Positions 45,016 through 55,336 are shown, numbered from the stretch's first letter. The stretch is DNA of 64,000 bases from Bradyrhizobium sp. JYMT SZCCT0180 (GCF_018130165.1 NZ_JAFCLZ010000034.1:1-64000); one strand, 5' to 3'. The notes: generated from the letters alone by a model not told the origin. Numbers and translations: made by a program.

Positions 45016-45602
45016 GCCCCACCGCCGTATCGCACGGGTCTTCGCCGGTGATCGCGCCGGCCGCGACCGGCATTATCGATCCCTCGACCGGCAAGCCGGT
45101 CGGCGCCAATGACCCGTACTTCCTCGAGGTCAATCACGAGCTTTCCGACAAGGGCTTCTTCGTCGCCGCGACCGACGATCTCATCACCTGGGCGCGCACC
45201 GGCTCGCTGATGTGGATGACGTTCGGTCTCGCCTGCTGTGCCGTCGAGATGATGCAGGTGTCGATGCCGCGTTACGACGTCGAGCGCTTCGGCTTTGCGC
45301 CGCGCGCTTCGCCGCGGCAGTCCGACGTCATGATCGTTGCGGGCACGCTGACCAACAAGATGGCGCCGGCGCTGCGCAAGGTCTACGACCAGATGCCGGA
45401 GCCCCGCTACGTGATCTCGATGGGGTCGTGCGCCAATGGCGGCGGCTATTATCACTATTCCTACTCGGTCGTGCGTGGCTGCGACCGGATCGTGCCGATC
45501 GACATCTACGTGCCCGGCTGCCCGCCGACGGCGGAAGCGCTGCTCTACGGCGTGCTGCTGCTGCAGAAGAAGATCCGGCGCATCGGCACCATCGAACGCT
45601 AA
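45006..45602 (+). CDS. nuoB: NADH-quinone oxidoreductase subunit B
   Basis: A 198-residue peripheral subunit holding the terminal [4Fe-4S] cluster N2. Cluster ligands: the tandem Cys in TFGLACCAVEMM, the Cys in SMGSCANGGGYYHYSYSVVRG and the Cys in YVPGCPPTAEALLYG. The N-terminal 30 residues (TAVSHGSSPVIAPAATG) are a variable extension. ATG 45006 lies inside the end of nuoA. Confidence 0.97.
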   Translation: MGLSPTAVSHGSSPVIAPAATGIIDPSTGKPVGANDPYFLEVNHELSDKGFFVAATDDLITWARTGSLMWMTFGLACCAVEMMQVSMPRYDVERFGFAPRASPRQSDVMIVAGTLTNKMAPALRKVYDQMPEPRYVISMGSCANGGGYYHYSYSVVRGCDRIVPIDIYVPGCPPTAEALLYGVLLLQKKIRRIGTIER

Positions 45603-45614
45603 GGTTTCAGGTCA

Positions 45615-46226
45615 ATGGACGACGGCAAGCTCGACGCCTTGGGGCAGACGATTGTTAGCGCGCTTCCGGGTGCGGCCAGCGGCCATGCGGTCGCGTACAA
45701 CGAGCTCACGATCACGGTCGACGCGACCAGGATCGTCGAGGTCGTCAAATTCCTGCGCGACGATCCCGCCTGCCGTTTCGTCAGCATCATCGACGTCACA
45801 GCGGTGGATTATCCCGGCCGCGAAAAGCGCTTCGACGTGATCTATCACTTCCTGTCCCCGACGCTGAACGGGCGCCTCCGCGTACGCGCCGAGGCCGACG
45901 AAACCACGCAGGTGCCTTCGATCATCGACGTGTTTCCCGGCGCCGACTGGTTCGAGCGCGAATGCTACGATCTCTATGGCGTGATCTTCACCGGCCATCC
46001 CGACATGCGGCGGCTGCTGACCGATTACGGCTTCGACGGCCATCCGCTGCGCAAGGATTTCCCGCTCACCGGCTTCGTCGAGGTGCGCTACGACGACCAG
46101 GAGAAGCGGGTGTTGTACGAACCCGTCCGTCTCAACCAGGAATTCCGCAAGTTCGATTTCCTCTCGCCATGGGAAGGCGCTGACTATCCGCTGCCCGGCG
46201 ACGAGAAAGCGGAGCCGAAGGCCTGA
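45615..46226 (+). CDS. nuoC: NADH-quinone oxidoreductase subunit C
   Basis: A 203-residue peripheral subunit (30-kDa type). Seen: CRFVSIIDVTAVDYPGREKR, FDVIYHFLSPTLNGRLRV and the signature ERECYDLYGVIFTGHPDMRR followed by LLTDYGFDGHPLRKDFPLTG. It is separate from nuoD here, unlike the fused NuoCD of enterobacteria. Two bases separate its stop from the nuoD start. Confidence 0.97.
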   Translation: MDDGKLDALGQTIVSALPGAASGHAVAYNELTITVDATRIVEVVKFLRDDPACRFVSIIDVTAVDYPGREKRFDVIYHFLSPTLNGRLRVRAEADETTQVPSIIDVFPGADWFERECYDLYGVIFTGHPDMRRLLTDYGFDGHPLRKDFPLTGFVEVRYDDQEKRVLYEPVRLNQEFRKFDFLSPWEGADYPLPGDEKAEPKA

Positions 46227-46228
46227 CC

Positions 46229-47419
46229 ATGAACGAACAGAATCTTCGCAATTTCACCATCAATTTCGGACCGCAGCATCCGGCAGCGCACGGTGTGCTG
46301 CGTCTGGTGCTGGAGCTGGACGGCGAAGTCGTCGCCCGCGTCGATCCGCATATTGGCCTGCTTCATCGCGGCACCGAAAAGCTGATCGAGCAGAAGACCT
46401 ATCTGCAGGCGATCCCGTATTTCGACCGGCTCGATTACGTCGCGCCGATGAACCAGGAGCATGCGTTCTGCCTCGCCGCGGAAAAGCTGCTCGGCATCAC
46501 GGTGCCGCGCCGCGGGCAATTGATCCGCGTGCTCTACAGCGAGATCGGCCGCATCCTGTCGCATCTGCTCAACGTCACCACGCAGGCGATGGACGTCGGC
46601 GCGCTGACCCCGCCGCTGTGGGGCTTTGAAGAGCGCGAAAAGCTGATGGTGTTCTATGAGCGCGCTTCCGGCTCGCGGATGCATGCGGCCTATTTCCGCA
46701 TCGGCGGCGTGCACCAGGATTTGCCGCCGAAGCTGATCGACGACATCGACGCCTGGTGCGATCCGTTCCTGCAGGTCGTCGCCGACCTCGAAACGCTGCT
46801 CACCGGCAACCGCATCTTCAAGCAGCGCAACGTCGACATCGGCGTGGTGCCGCTGAAGGAAGCCTGGGAGTGGGGCTTTTCCGGCGTGATGGTGCGTGGC
46901 TCCGGCGCGGCCTGGGATCTGCGCAAGGCGCAGCCTTACGAATGCTACGCCGAGATGGATTTCGACATTCCGATCGGCAAGAACGGCGACTGCTACGACC
47001 GCTATTGCATCCGCATGGAAGAGATGCGCCAATCGGTGCGCATCATGAAGCAGTGCATCGCCAAGCTGCGGGCGCCGGACGGGCAGGGGCCTGTCGTCGT
47101 CGAGGACAACAAGATCGCGCCGCCGCGTCGTGGCGAAATGAAGCGTTCGATGGAAGCGCTGATCCATCACTTCAAGCTCTATACCGAGGGCGTTCGCGTG
47201 CCGGCCGGCGAAGTCTACGCCGCGGTCGAGGCGCCGAAAGGCGAGTTCGGCGTCTACCTGGTCGCTGACGGCAGCAACAAGCCCTACAAGTGCAAGATCC
47301 GCGCGCCGGGCTTTGCCCATCTGCAGGCGATGGACCACATCTGCAAGGGCCATCTGCTCGCCGACGTCTCGGCCATCCTCGGCTCGCTCGACATCGTGTT
47401 CGGAGAGGTCGATCGGTGA
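46229..47419 (+). CDS. nuoD: NADH-quinone oxidoreductase subunit D
   Basis: A 396-residue subunit (49-kDa type) that forms the quinone pocket with NuoB. Seen: FTINFGPQHPAAHGVLRLVL, DPHIGLLHRGTEKLIEQKTY, FDRLDYVAPMNQEHAFCLAA, SGSRMHAAYFRIGGVHQDLP and the C-terminal IRAPGFAHLQAMDHICKGHL, IVFGEVDR. The PQHPAAHGV His and the C-terminal region match the family. The TGA stop overlaps the ATG of the inserted FkbM-type gene by one base. Confidence 0.97.
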   Translation: MNEQNLRNFTINFGPQHPAAHGVLRLVLELDGEVVARVDPHIGLLHRGTEKLIEQKTYLQAIPYFDRLDYVAPMNQEHAFCLAAEKLLGITVPRRGQLIRVLYSEIGRILSHLLNVTTQAMDVGALTPPLWGFEEREKLMVFYERASGSRMHAAYFRIGGVHQDLPPKLIDDIDAWCDPFLQVVADLETLLTGNRIFKQRNVDIGVVPLKEAWEWGFSGVMVRGSGAAWDLRKAQPYECYAEMDFDIPIGKNGDCYDRYCIRMEEMRQSVRIMKQCIAKLRAPDGQGPVVVEDNKIAPPRRGEMKRSMEALIHHFKLYTEGVRVPAGEVYAAVEAPKGEFGVYLVADGSNKPYKCKIRAPGFAHLQAMDHICKGHLLADVSAILGSLDIVFGEVDR

Positions 47420-48387
47420 TGGCGCAGCCGCCAATCCAGTTTGACCGGGCTTCGGGTGCGCTTGAAGGCGCCAACCCGTGGGAGCGGCTGGCTGCGGTGG
47501 CGCTGACGCTGGGATCGAAAATATCGTCGAACTTTTCGCATCGCGGCTACAACATGTGCGCCAATCTCCTGCGCAGGACGTTGCCTGCACGCGACATCGA
47601 CGTCCGGCTGAATGCGGACGCGACGTTCGCATTCCCCTATGGCGACGGCTATTGGAGCAAGCTGCTCAACCGCACGTTCGCCTATGAGGACGAACTCGAA
47701 TTGCTGTTCAGGCATTCTGCCGACGTCGACTACACGCTGCTCGATTGTGGCGCCAATTACGGTTACTGGTCGGTGCTGGTCTCGAGCAAGCCGTTCGGTT
47801 CGCACAAGGCGATCGCGATCGAACCGTCGGGCCAGAATTTTCCGAAGCTGGCCAACAACGCGAGACTCAACGGCAACCGCTTCGAAGCGATGAAATGCGC
47901 GATCGGCGCCGCGCGCGGCACCGCGCGATTGAGCGGCACCAAGCATGAAGCCTTCAGCATCGCCGGCGACCAGAGCGCTGGCGAGGAAGTGCCGGTCATC
48001 GCGCTCGACAATCTGATCGACGACGGCAAGGTTGCCGCCGGCGGAAAATTCCTGATCAAGCTCGACGTCGAAGGCGTCGAGATCGAGGCCATGAAGGGCG
48101 GCAAGCGGCTGCTGGAGGCCGACAGCGTGATCCTGTGCGAGGAGCACGGCAACGATCCGCAGCATACCGTCTCGCGCTACATCCTCGACCAGACCCCGCT
48201 GAAGCTGATCGTCTACGATCCGCGCAGCAATCGCCTTGAAACCGTGACCGACCTTTCCATCCTCGATCGCATCAAGGTTTCAACCCACGTCGGCTACAAC
48301 GTGTTCGGCACCGCAAGCGCATTCTGGCTCGACCGGATCAATGCGCTCAATGCGAAAGCCGCAGCCCCGCGCGCAATGAGAGACTGA
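47419..48387 (+). CDS. FkbM-type methyltransferase encoded inside the nuo operon
   Basis: A 322-residue protein with a SAM-binding fold: YTLLDCGANYGYWSVLVSSK (motif I), HKAIAIEPSGQNFPKLANNA, then VPVIALDNLIDDG and FLIKLDVEGVEIEAMKGGKR, which are the FkbM signature. This family O-methylates sugars and other small molecules. It is not a complex I subunit. Its ATG overlaps the nuoD stop (TGATG) and nuoE starts three bases after its stop, so it is translated with the operon. Base composition resembles its neighbours, arguing against very recent acquisition. A role in complex I assembly or modification is possible but unsupported; known complex I methyltransferases (NDUFAF7, NDUFAF5) belong to other families. 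Confidence 0.88.
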   Translation: MAQPPIQFDRASGALEGANPWERLAAVALTLGSKISSNFSHRGYNMCANLLRRTLPARDIDVRLNADATFAFPYGDGYWSKLLNRTFAYEDELELLFRHSADVDYTLLDCGANYGYWSVLVSSKPFGSHKAIAIEPSGQNFPKLANNARLNGNRFEAMKCAIGAARGTARLSGTKHEAFSIAGDQSAGEEVPVIALDNLIDDGKVAAGGKFLIKLDVEGVEIEAMKGGKRLLEADSVILCEEHGNDPQHTVSRYILDQTPLKLIVYDPRSNRLETVTDLSILDRIKVSTHVGYNVFGTASAFWLDRINALNAKAAAPRAMRD

Positions 48388-48390
48388 ACG

Positions 48391-49002
48391 ATGTCCGTCC
48401 GCCGCCTTGCACCAAAGGAACTGCAGCCCGCGAGCTTTACGTTCTCCGAGGAGAACCTCGCCTGGGCAAAAAAGCAGATCGAGAAATATCCGCCCGGACG
48501 GCAGGCGTCGGCGGTGATCGCGATCCTGTGGCGCGTGCAGGAGCAGCATGAGGGCTGGGTTTCGGAAGTCGCGATCCGCGCCGTCGCCGATCTGCTGGAT
48601 ATGCCCTACATCCGCGTGCTCGAGGTCGCGACCTTCTACACCATGTTCCAGCTGCAGCCGGTCGGCAAGAAAGCCCATGTCCAGGTCTGCGGCACCACGC
48701 CGTGCCGCCTGCGCGGCGCGGAAGACATCATCAAGGTGTGCCAGAGCCGTATCCATCACGATCCCTTCCATTTGTCGAAGGACGGCAATTTCAGCTGGGA
48801 AGAGGTCGAGTGCCTGGGCGCCTGCGTCAACGCGCCGATGGTGCTGATCTGGAAGGACACCTACGAGGACCTCAACAAGGAGAACTTCGGCAAGGTGCTC
48901 GACGGCTTTGCCTCCGGCAATCCGCCGAAACCTGGACCGCAGATCGACCGTCAGTTCTCGGCGCCGGTAGGCGGCCCGACCACGCTGAAGGAAACCACAT
49001 GA
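48391..49002 (+). CDS. nuoE: NADH-quinone oxidoreductase subunit E
   Basis: A 203-residue thioredoxin-like subunit (24-kDa type) with a [2Fe-2S] cluster N1a. Cluster Cys are in VQVCGTTPCRLRGAED and ECLGACVNAPMVLI. The N-terminal helical part contains ASAVIAILWRVQEQHEGWVS and LDMPYIRVLEVATFYTMFQL. The C-terminal extension (GFASGNPPKPGPQIDRQFSA) is typical of alphaproteobacteria. Its stop overlaps the start of a small membrane protein gene (ATGA). Confidence 0.96.
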   Translation: MSVRRLAPKELQPASFTFSEENLAWAKKQIEKYPPGRQASAVIAILWRVQEQHEGWVSEVAIRAVADLLDMPYIRVLEVATFYTMFQLQPVGKKAHVQVCGTTPCRLRGAEDIIKVCQSRIHHDPFHLSKDGNFSWEEVECLGACVNAPMVLIWKDTYEDLNKENFGKVLDGFASGNPPKPGPQIDRQFSAPVGGPTTLKETT

Positions 49003-49214
49003 CGCGCGATCGCTTGTTGCGAGCGGGCGGGCCGGGGAGGGCCGCTGCGATGAAGACCTGGCAGTTGATGACCCTTCACGCGCTGGCCGCGGCCACGTTC
49101 ATTTTTCTGCTGCAGCGCTACGCGCTGAACGCCTCGTTCGATTCCGCTTTGTTGTGGGCGCTGACCTTCGGCGGATGCGCCGCGGGGCTCGCTTACTCTC
49201 AGTCCAAACGTTGA
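48999..49214 (+). CDS. Small two-helix membrane protein between nuoE and nuoF
   Basis: 71 residues. After a basic start (MTRDRLLRAGGPGRAAAMK) there are two hydrophobic helices, LMTLHALAAATFIFLLQRYA and FDSALLWALTFGGCAAGLAY, ending SQSKR. Its ATG overlaps the nuoE stop as ATGA and nuoF starts 18 bases after its stop, so it is translationally coupled. An internal Met (MKTWQLM, 49050) is an alternative start. It is not any of the 14 core subunits and I recognise no family. It could be an accessory or assembly factor for the membrane arm, which is inference from position only. Confidence 0.7.
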   Translation: MTRDRLLRAGGPGRAAAMKTWQLMTLHALAAATFIFLLQRYALNASFDSALLWALTFGGCAAGLAYSQSKR

Positions 49215-49232
49215 TCCCGGGAAGTTCTGGTC

Positions 49233-50557
<1,325 letters not shown>

Positions 50558-50558
<1 letters not shown>

Positions 50559-51052
50559 TGTCCATGTCGCAACCGAGCTTCTGGTGGCAGAGATACGGGA
50601 CGCTTGCGCAGATGGCGCAGGCGACCGTGGCGCTGCTCGGCTTTGTTGCGATCCTGCTCCAGATCAACGAGATCCGCACCGGCAACCGCGCGACCAGCGC
50701 GCGGCAGGCGTTTCTGGGCTACACCGATCTGGCGTTCAAGAATCCGAAATTCGCGCAGCCGGACTACGAGAAGATCAAGGCCGGCGGCCGCGACGAGCAG
50801 GTCCAGTACGAGAGCTTCGTCACCTACTTCCTCTACGCCTGTGAGGAAGCGCTCGGCGCGTTCGCGGGAAAGCGCGAGTGGCTGGCTTCCTGCGATTACG
50901 ACCTGAAACCGCATCTGCCGTTCCTGTGCGAGAAGAACGCGGCGCAGCCGGCCTATCTCGCCACCTATGGCGCCGAGACCCAGCAATGGATCAAGGCGTC
51001 GCTGAAGACATCAAGCGTTACACCACCCGACTGCAAGCTCGGAAAGACTTGA
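50558..51052 (+). CDS. Membrane-anchored protein of unknown function between nuoF and nuoG
   Basis: 164 residues. One N-terminal helix (MAQATVALLGFVAILLQINE) with a polar remainder, including QAFLGYTDLAFKNPKFAQPD and YESFVTYFLYACEEALGAFA. The layout resembles small single-helix bacterial proteins with a helical bundle after the anchor. I recognise no named domain. Its ATG overlaps the nuoF stop by one base and nuoG follows seven bases after its stop. A second ATG two codons in (MSQPSFW) is possible. It is not a core complex I subunit. Confidence 0.75.
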
Positions 51053-51059
51053 GAGCGCA

Positions 51060-53135
51060 ATGACCAAACTCATCGTCGATGGCAAAGAGATCGATGTCCC
51101 CGCGGAGTACACGCTGCTGCAGGCGTGTGAGGCCGCGGGCGCCGAAATTCCGCGCTTCTGCTACCACGAGCGGCTCTCGATCGCCGGCAATTGCCGGATG
51201 TGCCTCGTCGAGGTGAAGGGCGGCCCGAAGCCGGTGGCCAGCTGCGCCTGGGCCGTGCGCGATTGCCGTCCGGGTCCGAAGGGCGAACCGCCGGAAATCT
51301 CGACGCGTTCGCCGATGGTGAAGAAGGCGCGCGAAGGCGTGATGGAGTTCCTGCTGATCAACCACCCCTTGGATTGCCCGATCTGCGATCAGGGCGGCGA
51401 GTGCGACCTGCAGGATCAGGCGATGGGCTACGGCGTCGACACCTCGCGCTTTGCCGAGAACAAGCGCGCGGTCGAGGACAAATATCTGGGCGCGCTGGTC
51501 AAGACCTCGATGAACCGCTGCATCCAGTGCACGCGCTGCGTCCGTTTCTCCGCCGAAGTCTGCGGCGCGCCGGAAATGGGCGCGACCGGCCGCGGCGAGG
51601 ACATGGAGATCACGACCTACCTGGAATCGGCGCTGACGTCCGAATTGCAGGGCAATCTCGTCGACATCTGCCCGGTCGGCGCGCTGACCTCGAAGCCCTA
51701 TGCCTTTGCGGCGCGGCCCTGGGAGCTCGGCAAGACCCAGTCGGTCGACGTGATGGACGGCGTCGGCTCGGCGATCCGGGTCGATACCCGCGGCCGCGAG
51801 GTGATGCGGATCCTGCCGCGCATCAACGAAGCCGTGAACGAGGAATGGATTTCCGACAAGACCCGCCACATCGTCGACGGCCTGCGGACGCAGCGGCTCG
51901 ACCGGCCCTATATCCGCCAGAACGGCCAGCTTCGCGCCGCGTCATGGTCTGAGGCGTTTGCGGCGATCGCTGCCAAGACCGGCCGGCTCGACGGCAAGCG
52001 GATCGGTGCGATCGCGGGCGACCTTGCCGCGGTCGAAGAAATGTTCGCGCTGAAGGAGCTGCTGGTGAAGTGCGGCTCGGCCAACCTGGCGGTGCAGGGC
52101 GGCGACGCCTTCGATCCCAGCGCCGGCCGTGCGTCCTACATCTTCAATCCGACCATTGCCGGGATCGAGCAGGCCGACGCGCTCTTGATCGTGGGATCGA
52201 ACCCGCGCAAGGAAGCCGCCGTCCTCAATGCGCGCATCCGCAAGCGCTGGCGCACGGGCAGGCTCAAGGTCGGCGTCATCGGCGCCAAGGCCGACCTGAC
52301 CTATGATTACGATTATCTCGGCGCCGGTACCGATTCGCTCGGTGATCTCGCGGCCGGCAAGCATTCCTTCGCCGAAGTGCTCAAGGGCGCCAAGAACCCG
52401 ATCGTGCTGGTTGGCGCCGGTTCGCTGGCGCGCCACGACGGCGCCGCGGTGCTGGCGCTCGCTGCCAAACTCGCGGTCGACGTCGGCGCACTCAAGGACG
52501 GCTGGAATGGTTTTGGCGTGCTGCAGGATACGGCGTCGCGCGCGGGCGCGCTCGACATCGGTTTTGCCGCCGGCAAGGGCAGCCTGAATCTCGCGCAAAT
52601 GACCACCTTCGGCACGCTCGATGTGCTATTCCTGCTCGGCGCCGATGACGTCAAGGTGCCCGACGGGACCTTCGTGGTTTATATCGGTACCCATGGCGAT
52701 CGCGGCGCGCATCGCGCGGACGTCATTTTGCCGGGCGCGGCCTATACCGAAAAATCCGGTATTTACGTCAACACCGAGGGCAGGGCGCAGATTGCCAACC
52801 GCGCCGCGTTCCCGCCGGGCGAGGCGCGCGAGGACTGGGCGATCGTCCGTGCGCTGTCGGATGTGCTGGGCAAGAAGCTGCCCTATGACTCGCTTCAGGC
52901 GTTGCGCCAGGAGCTCTTCAAGGCCGTGCCGCATCTGATCCGGATCGACCAGATCGAGCCCGGTAAGCCGGAAGAGGTGAAGGCGCTGGCCGGCAAGGGC
53001 GGCAGCGTCGACAAGACGCCGTTCAAGACGCCCGTCGAGGATTTCTACCTCACCAACCCGATCGCGCGCGCGTCGGCGGTGATGGCGGAATGTTCGCGGC
53101 TGGCGTCCGGGCAAATGCTGACGGCAGCGGAGTGA
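51060..53135 (+). CDS. nuoG: NADH-quinone oxidoreductase subunit G
   Basis: A 691-residue subunit (75-kDa type), the largest of the peripheral arm. N-terminal [2Fe-2S] ligands lie in AEIPRFCYHERLSIAGNCRM and SCAWAVRDCRPGPKGE; the next cluster in NHPLDCPICDQGGECDLQDQ; the [4Fe-4S] pair in MNRCIQCTRCVRFSAEVCGA and LVDICPVGALTSKPY. The C-terminal half is the molybdopterin-oxidoreductase-like domain (IVGSNPRKEAAVLNARIRKR, VILPGAAYTEKSGIYVNTEG) without cofactor. GAGAGCGCA precedes the ATG. Confidence 0.97.
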   Translation: MTKLIVDGKEIDVPAEYTLLQACEAAGAEIPRFCYHERLSIAGNCRMCLVEVKGGPKPVASCAWAVRDCRPGPKGEPPEISTRSPMVKKAREGVMEFLLINHPLDCPICDQGGECDLQDQAMGYGVDTSRFAENKRAVEDKYLGALVKTSMNRCIQCTRCVRFSAEVCGAPEMGATGRGEDMEITTYLESALTSELQGNLVDICPVGALTSKPYAFAARPWELGKTQSVDVMDGVGSAIRVDTRGREVMRILPRINEAVNEEWISDKTRHIVDGLRTQRLDRPYIRQNGQLRAASWSEAFAAIAAKTGRLDGKRIGAIAGDLAAVEEMFALKELLVKCGSANLAVQGGDAFDPSAGRASYIFNPTIAGIEQADALLIVGSNPRKEAAVLNARIRKRWRTGRLKVGVIGAKADLTYDYDYLGAGTDSLGDLAAGKHSFAEVLKGAKNPIVLVGAGSLARHDGAAVLALAAKLAVDVGALKDGWNGFGVLQDTASRAGALDIGFAAGKGSLNLAQMTTFGTLDVLFLLGADDVKVPDGTFVVYIGTHGDRGAHRADVILPGAAYTEKSGIYVNTEGRAQIANRAAFPPGEAREDWAIVRALSDVLGKKLPYDSLQALRQELFKAVPHLIRIDQIEPGKPEEVKALAGKGGSVDKTPFKTPVEDFYLTNPIARASAVMAECSRLASGQMLTAAE

Positions 53136-53145
53136 GCGTGATCTG

Positions 53146-54186
53146 ATGGCTGAATTCTTCGCAAGCTCGTTCTGGACCGGTTTCCTCTGGCCGCTGATCA
53201 TCATGGTCGCGCAGAGCCTGCTGCTGCTGGTCGTGCTGCTGGTCGCGATCGCCTACATCCTGCTTGCCGACCGCAAGATCTGGGCGGCGGTGCAGATCCG
53301 CAGGGGTCCCAACGTCGTCGGCCCCTGGGGCCTGCTGCAATCCTTTGCCGATCTTTTGAAGTTCGTGCTGAAGGAGCCGGTTATTCCCTCCGGCTCCAAC
53401 AAGGGCGTGTTCCTGCTCGCGCCGCTGGTCAGTTGCGTGTTGGCGCTGGCGGCCTGGGCCGTGATCCCGATGGATTTCGGCTGGGTGATCTCCAACATCA
53501 ATGTTGGCGTGCTCTACATCTTTGCGATCTCGTCGCTGTCGATCTACGGCATCATCATGGCCGGCTGGTCGTCCAACTCGAAGTACCCGTTCCTCGCCGC
53601 GCTGCGTTCGGCGGCGCAGATGGTGTCCTACGAAGTCTCGATCGGCTTCGTCATCATCACGGTGCTGTTGTGCGTGGGCTCGCTGAACCTGACCGACGTG
53701 GTGCAGGCCCAGAACACCAGATTCGGGCTGCTCGGCTGGTACTGGCTGCCGCTGTTTCCGATGTTCGTGATCTTCTACGTCTCGGCGCTGGCCGAAACCA
53801 ACCGGCCGCCGTTCGATCTGGTCGAAGCGGAATCCGAACTGGTCGCGGGCTTCATGACCGAATACGGCTCGACGCCGTATTTGCTGTTCATGCTCGGCGA
53901 ATACGTTGCGATCACCACGATGTGCGCGCTGGCGACGATCCTGTTCCTGGGCGGCTGGCTGCCGCCGATTCCCTACGCACCGTTCACCTGGGTGCCCGGG
54001 ATCATCTGGTTCGCGCTGAAAGTGTTCTTCATGTTCTTCATGTTCGCGATGGCGAAGGCGATCGTGCCGCGCTACCGCTACGATCAACTGATGCGGCTCG
54101 GCTGGAAGGTGTTCCTGCCGCTGTCGCTGGCGATGGTGGTGATCGTCGCCGGAGTTCTGCAATTCGCGGGGCTCGCGCCGAAATGA
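53146..54186 (+). CDS. nuoH: NADH-quinone oxidoreductase subunit H
   Basis: A 346-residue membrane subunit (ND1) contributing the quinone entry and the E-channel. About eight helices. Seen: LADRKIWAAVQIRRGPNVVG, GLLQSFADLLKFVLKEPVIP, SLRSAAQMVSYEVSIG-like LRSAAQMVSYEVSIGFVIIT, and the signature AETNRPPFDLVEAESELVAG, FMTEYGSTPYLLFMLGEYVA, with conserved Glu of the proton path. Ten bases follow the nuoG stop. Confidence 0.97.
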   Translation: MAEFFASSFWTGFLWPLIIMVAQSLLLLVVLLVAIAYILLADRKIWAAVQIRRGPNVVGPWGLLQSFADLLKFVLKEPVIPSGSNKGVFLLAPLVSCVLALAAWAVIPMDFGWVISNINVGVLYIFAISSLSIYGIIMAGWSSNSKYPFLAALRSAAQMVSYEVSIGFVIITVLLCVGSLNLTDVVQAQNTRFGLLGWYWLPLFPMFVIFYVSALAETNRPPFDLVEAESELVAGFMTEYGSTPYLLFMLGEYVAITTMCALATILFLGGWLPPIPYAPFTWVPGIIWFALKVFFMFFMFAMAKAIVPRYRYDQLMRLGWKVFLPLSLAMVVIVAGVLQFAGLAPK

Positions 54187-54193
54187 GGTCGCT

Positions 54194-54688
54194 ATGAGTG
54201 TCAATATCAACGCAACAGCCCGCTCGCTTCTCCTGACCGAGTTCGTATCGGCGTTCTTCCTCGCCATGCGCTACTTCTTCAAGCCGAAGCCGACGCTGAA
54301 CTATCCGTTCGAGAAGGGCCCGATCTCGCCGCGCTTCCGCGGCGAGCACGCGCTGCGCCGCTATCCGAACGGCGAAGAGCGCTGCATCGCCTGCAAGCTG
54401 TGCGAGGCGATCTGCCCGGCGCAGGCCATCACCATCGAGGCCGGCCCGCGCCGCAACGACGGCACCCGCCGCACCGTGCGCTACGACATCGACATGGTGA
54501 AATGCATCTATTGCGGCCTGTGCCAGGAAGCCTGCCCGGTCGATGCCATCGTCGAGGGGCCGAATTTCGAATTCGCGACCGAGACCCGCGAGGAACTCTA
54601 TTATGACAAGGCGAAATTGCTCGCCAATGGCGACCGTTGGGAGCGAGAGATTGCAAAATCGATCGAACTCGACGCGCCGTACCGGTGA
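54194..54688 (+). CDS. nuoI: NADH-quinone oxidoreductase subunit I
   Basis: A 164-residue subunit carrying two [4Fe-4S] clusters (N6a, N6b) in an 8-Fe ferredoxin fold. Ligands: RCIACKLCEAICPAQAITIE and KCIYCGLCQEACPVDAIVEG. The N-terminal amphipathic part (FFLAMRYFFKPKPTLNYPFE) lies along the membrane. It passes electrons from the NuoG side to N2 in NuoB. Confidence 0.97.
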   Translation: MSVNINATARSLLLTEFVSAFFLAMRYFFKPKPTLNYPFEKGPISPRFRGEHALRRYPNGEERCIACKLCEAICPAQAITIEAGPRRNDGTRRTVRYDIDMVKCIYCGLCQEACPVDAIVEGPNFEFATETREELYYDKAKLLANGDRWEREIAKSIELDAPYR

Positions 54689-54697
54689 GGTGAGGGC

Positions 54698-55336
54698 ATG
54701 ATCCTTCCCGCGCTGTTCTTCTATCTGTTTGCCGGCATCTGCGTGGCGTCGGCGGTGATGGTGATTGTCTCGCGCAATCCCGTGCACTCCGTGCTGTACC
54801 TGATCCTGGCCTTCGTCAACGCCTCGGGCCTGTTCATCCTGATGGGCGCCGAATTCCTCGGCATGATGCTGATCGTGGTCTATGTCGGCGCGGTCGCGGT
54901 GCTGTTCCTGTTCGTGATCATGATGCTCGACGTCGATTTCGTCGAACTGCGCGAAGGCTTCATGCAATATTTGCCGATCGGACTCGTGATCGGCGGCATC
55001 TTCGTGTTCGAGCTTCTGCTTGTTGTCGGCGGCTGGGCGATCAATCCGTCCGTGACCAAGAACATCACGGCGGCGATCCCGACGAATGTCAGCAACACCG
55101 AGGCGCTCGGCCTCGTGCTCTATACGAAGTACATCCATTACTTCCAGCTCGCCGGCATGGTGCTGCTGGTCGCGATGATCGGCGCCATCGTGCTGACGCT
55201 GCGCCACAAGGTCAGTGTCAAGCGGCAGGACATCAATGTGCAGAACGCGCGGACGCCGGAGCTCGCGATGAGCGTGCGCAAGGTGGCCGCAGGCCAGGGC
55301 CTGCAGGACGCGGACGCGGCGGAGTGGGTGAAATGA
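54698..55336 (+). CDS. nuoJ: NADH-quinone oxidoreductase subunit J
   Basis: A 212-residue membrane subunit (ND6) with five helices. Seen: ASAVMVIVSRNPVHSVLYLI, LIMGAEFLGMMLIVVYVGAV-like MGAEFLGMMLIVVYVGAVAV (conserved bent third helix) and HYFQLAGMVLLVAMIGAIVL. The C-terminal tail (VSVKRQDINVQNARTPELAM) is polar and cytoplasmic. Its TGA stop overlaps the nuoK start as ATGA. Confidence 0.96.
   Translation: MILPALFFYLFAGICVASAVMVIVSRNPVHSVLYLILAFVNASGLFILMGAEFLGMMLIVVYVGAVAVLFLFVIMMLDVDFVELREGFMQYLPIGLVIGGIFVFELLLVVGGWAINPSVTKNITAAIPTNVSNTEALGLVLYTKYIHYFQLAGMVLLVAMIGAIVLTLRHKVSVKRQDINVQNARTPELAMSVRKVAAGQGLQDADAAEWVK

Noticed and set aside
47419..48387. Recent horizontal transfer of the FkbM-type gene
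   Set aside because: Codon and base composition look like the surrounding nuo genes, unlike the KAP NTPase gene, and the junctions are tightly coupled.
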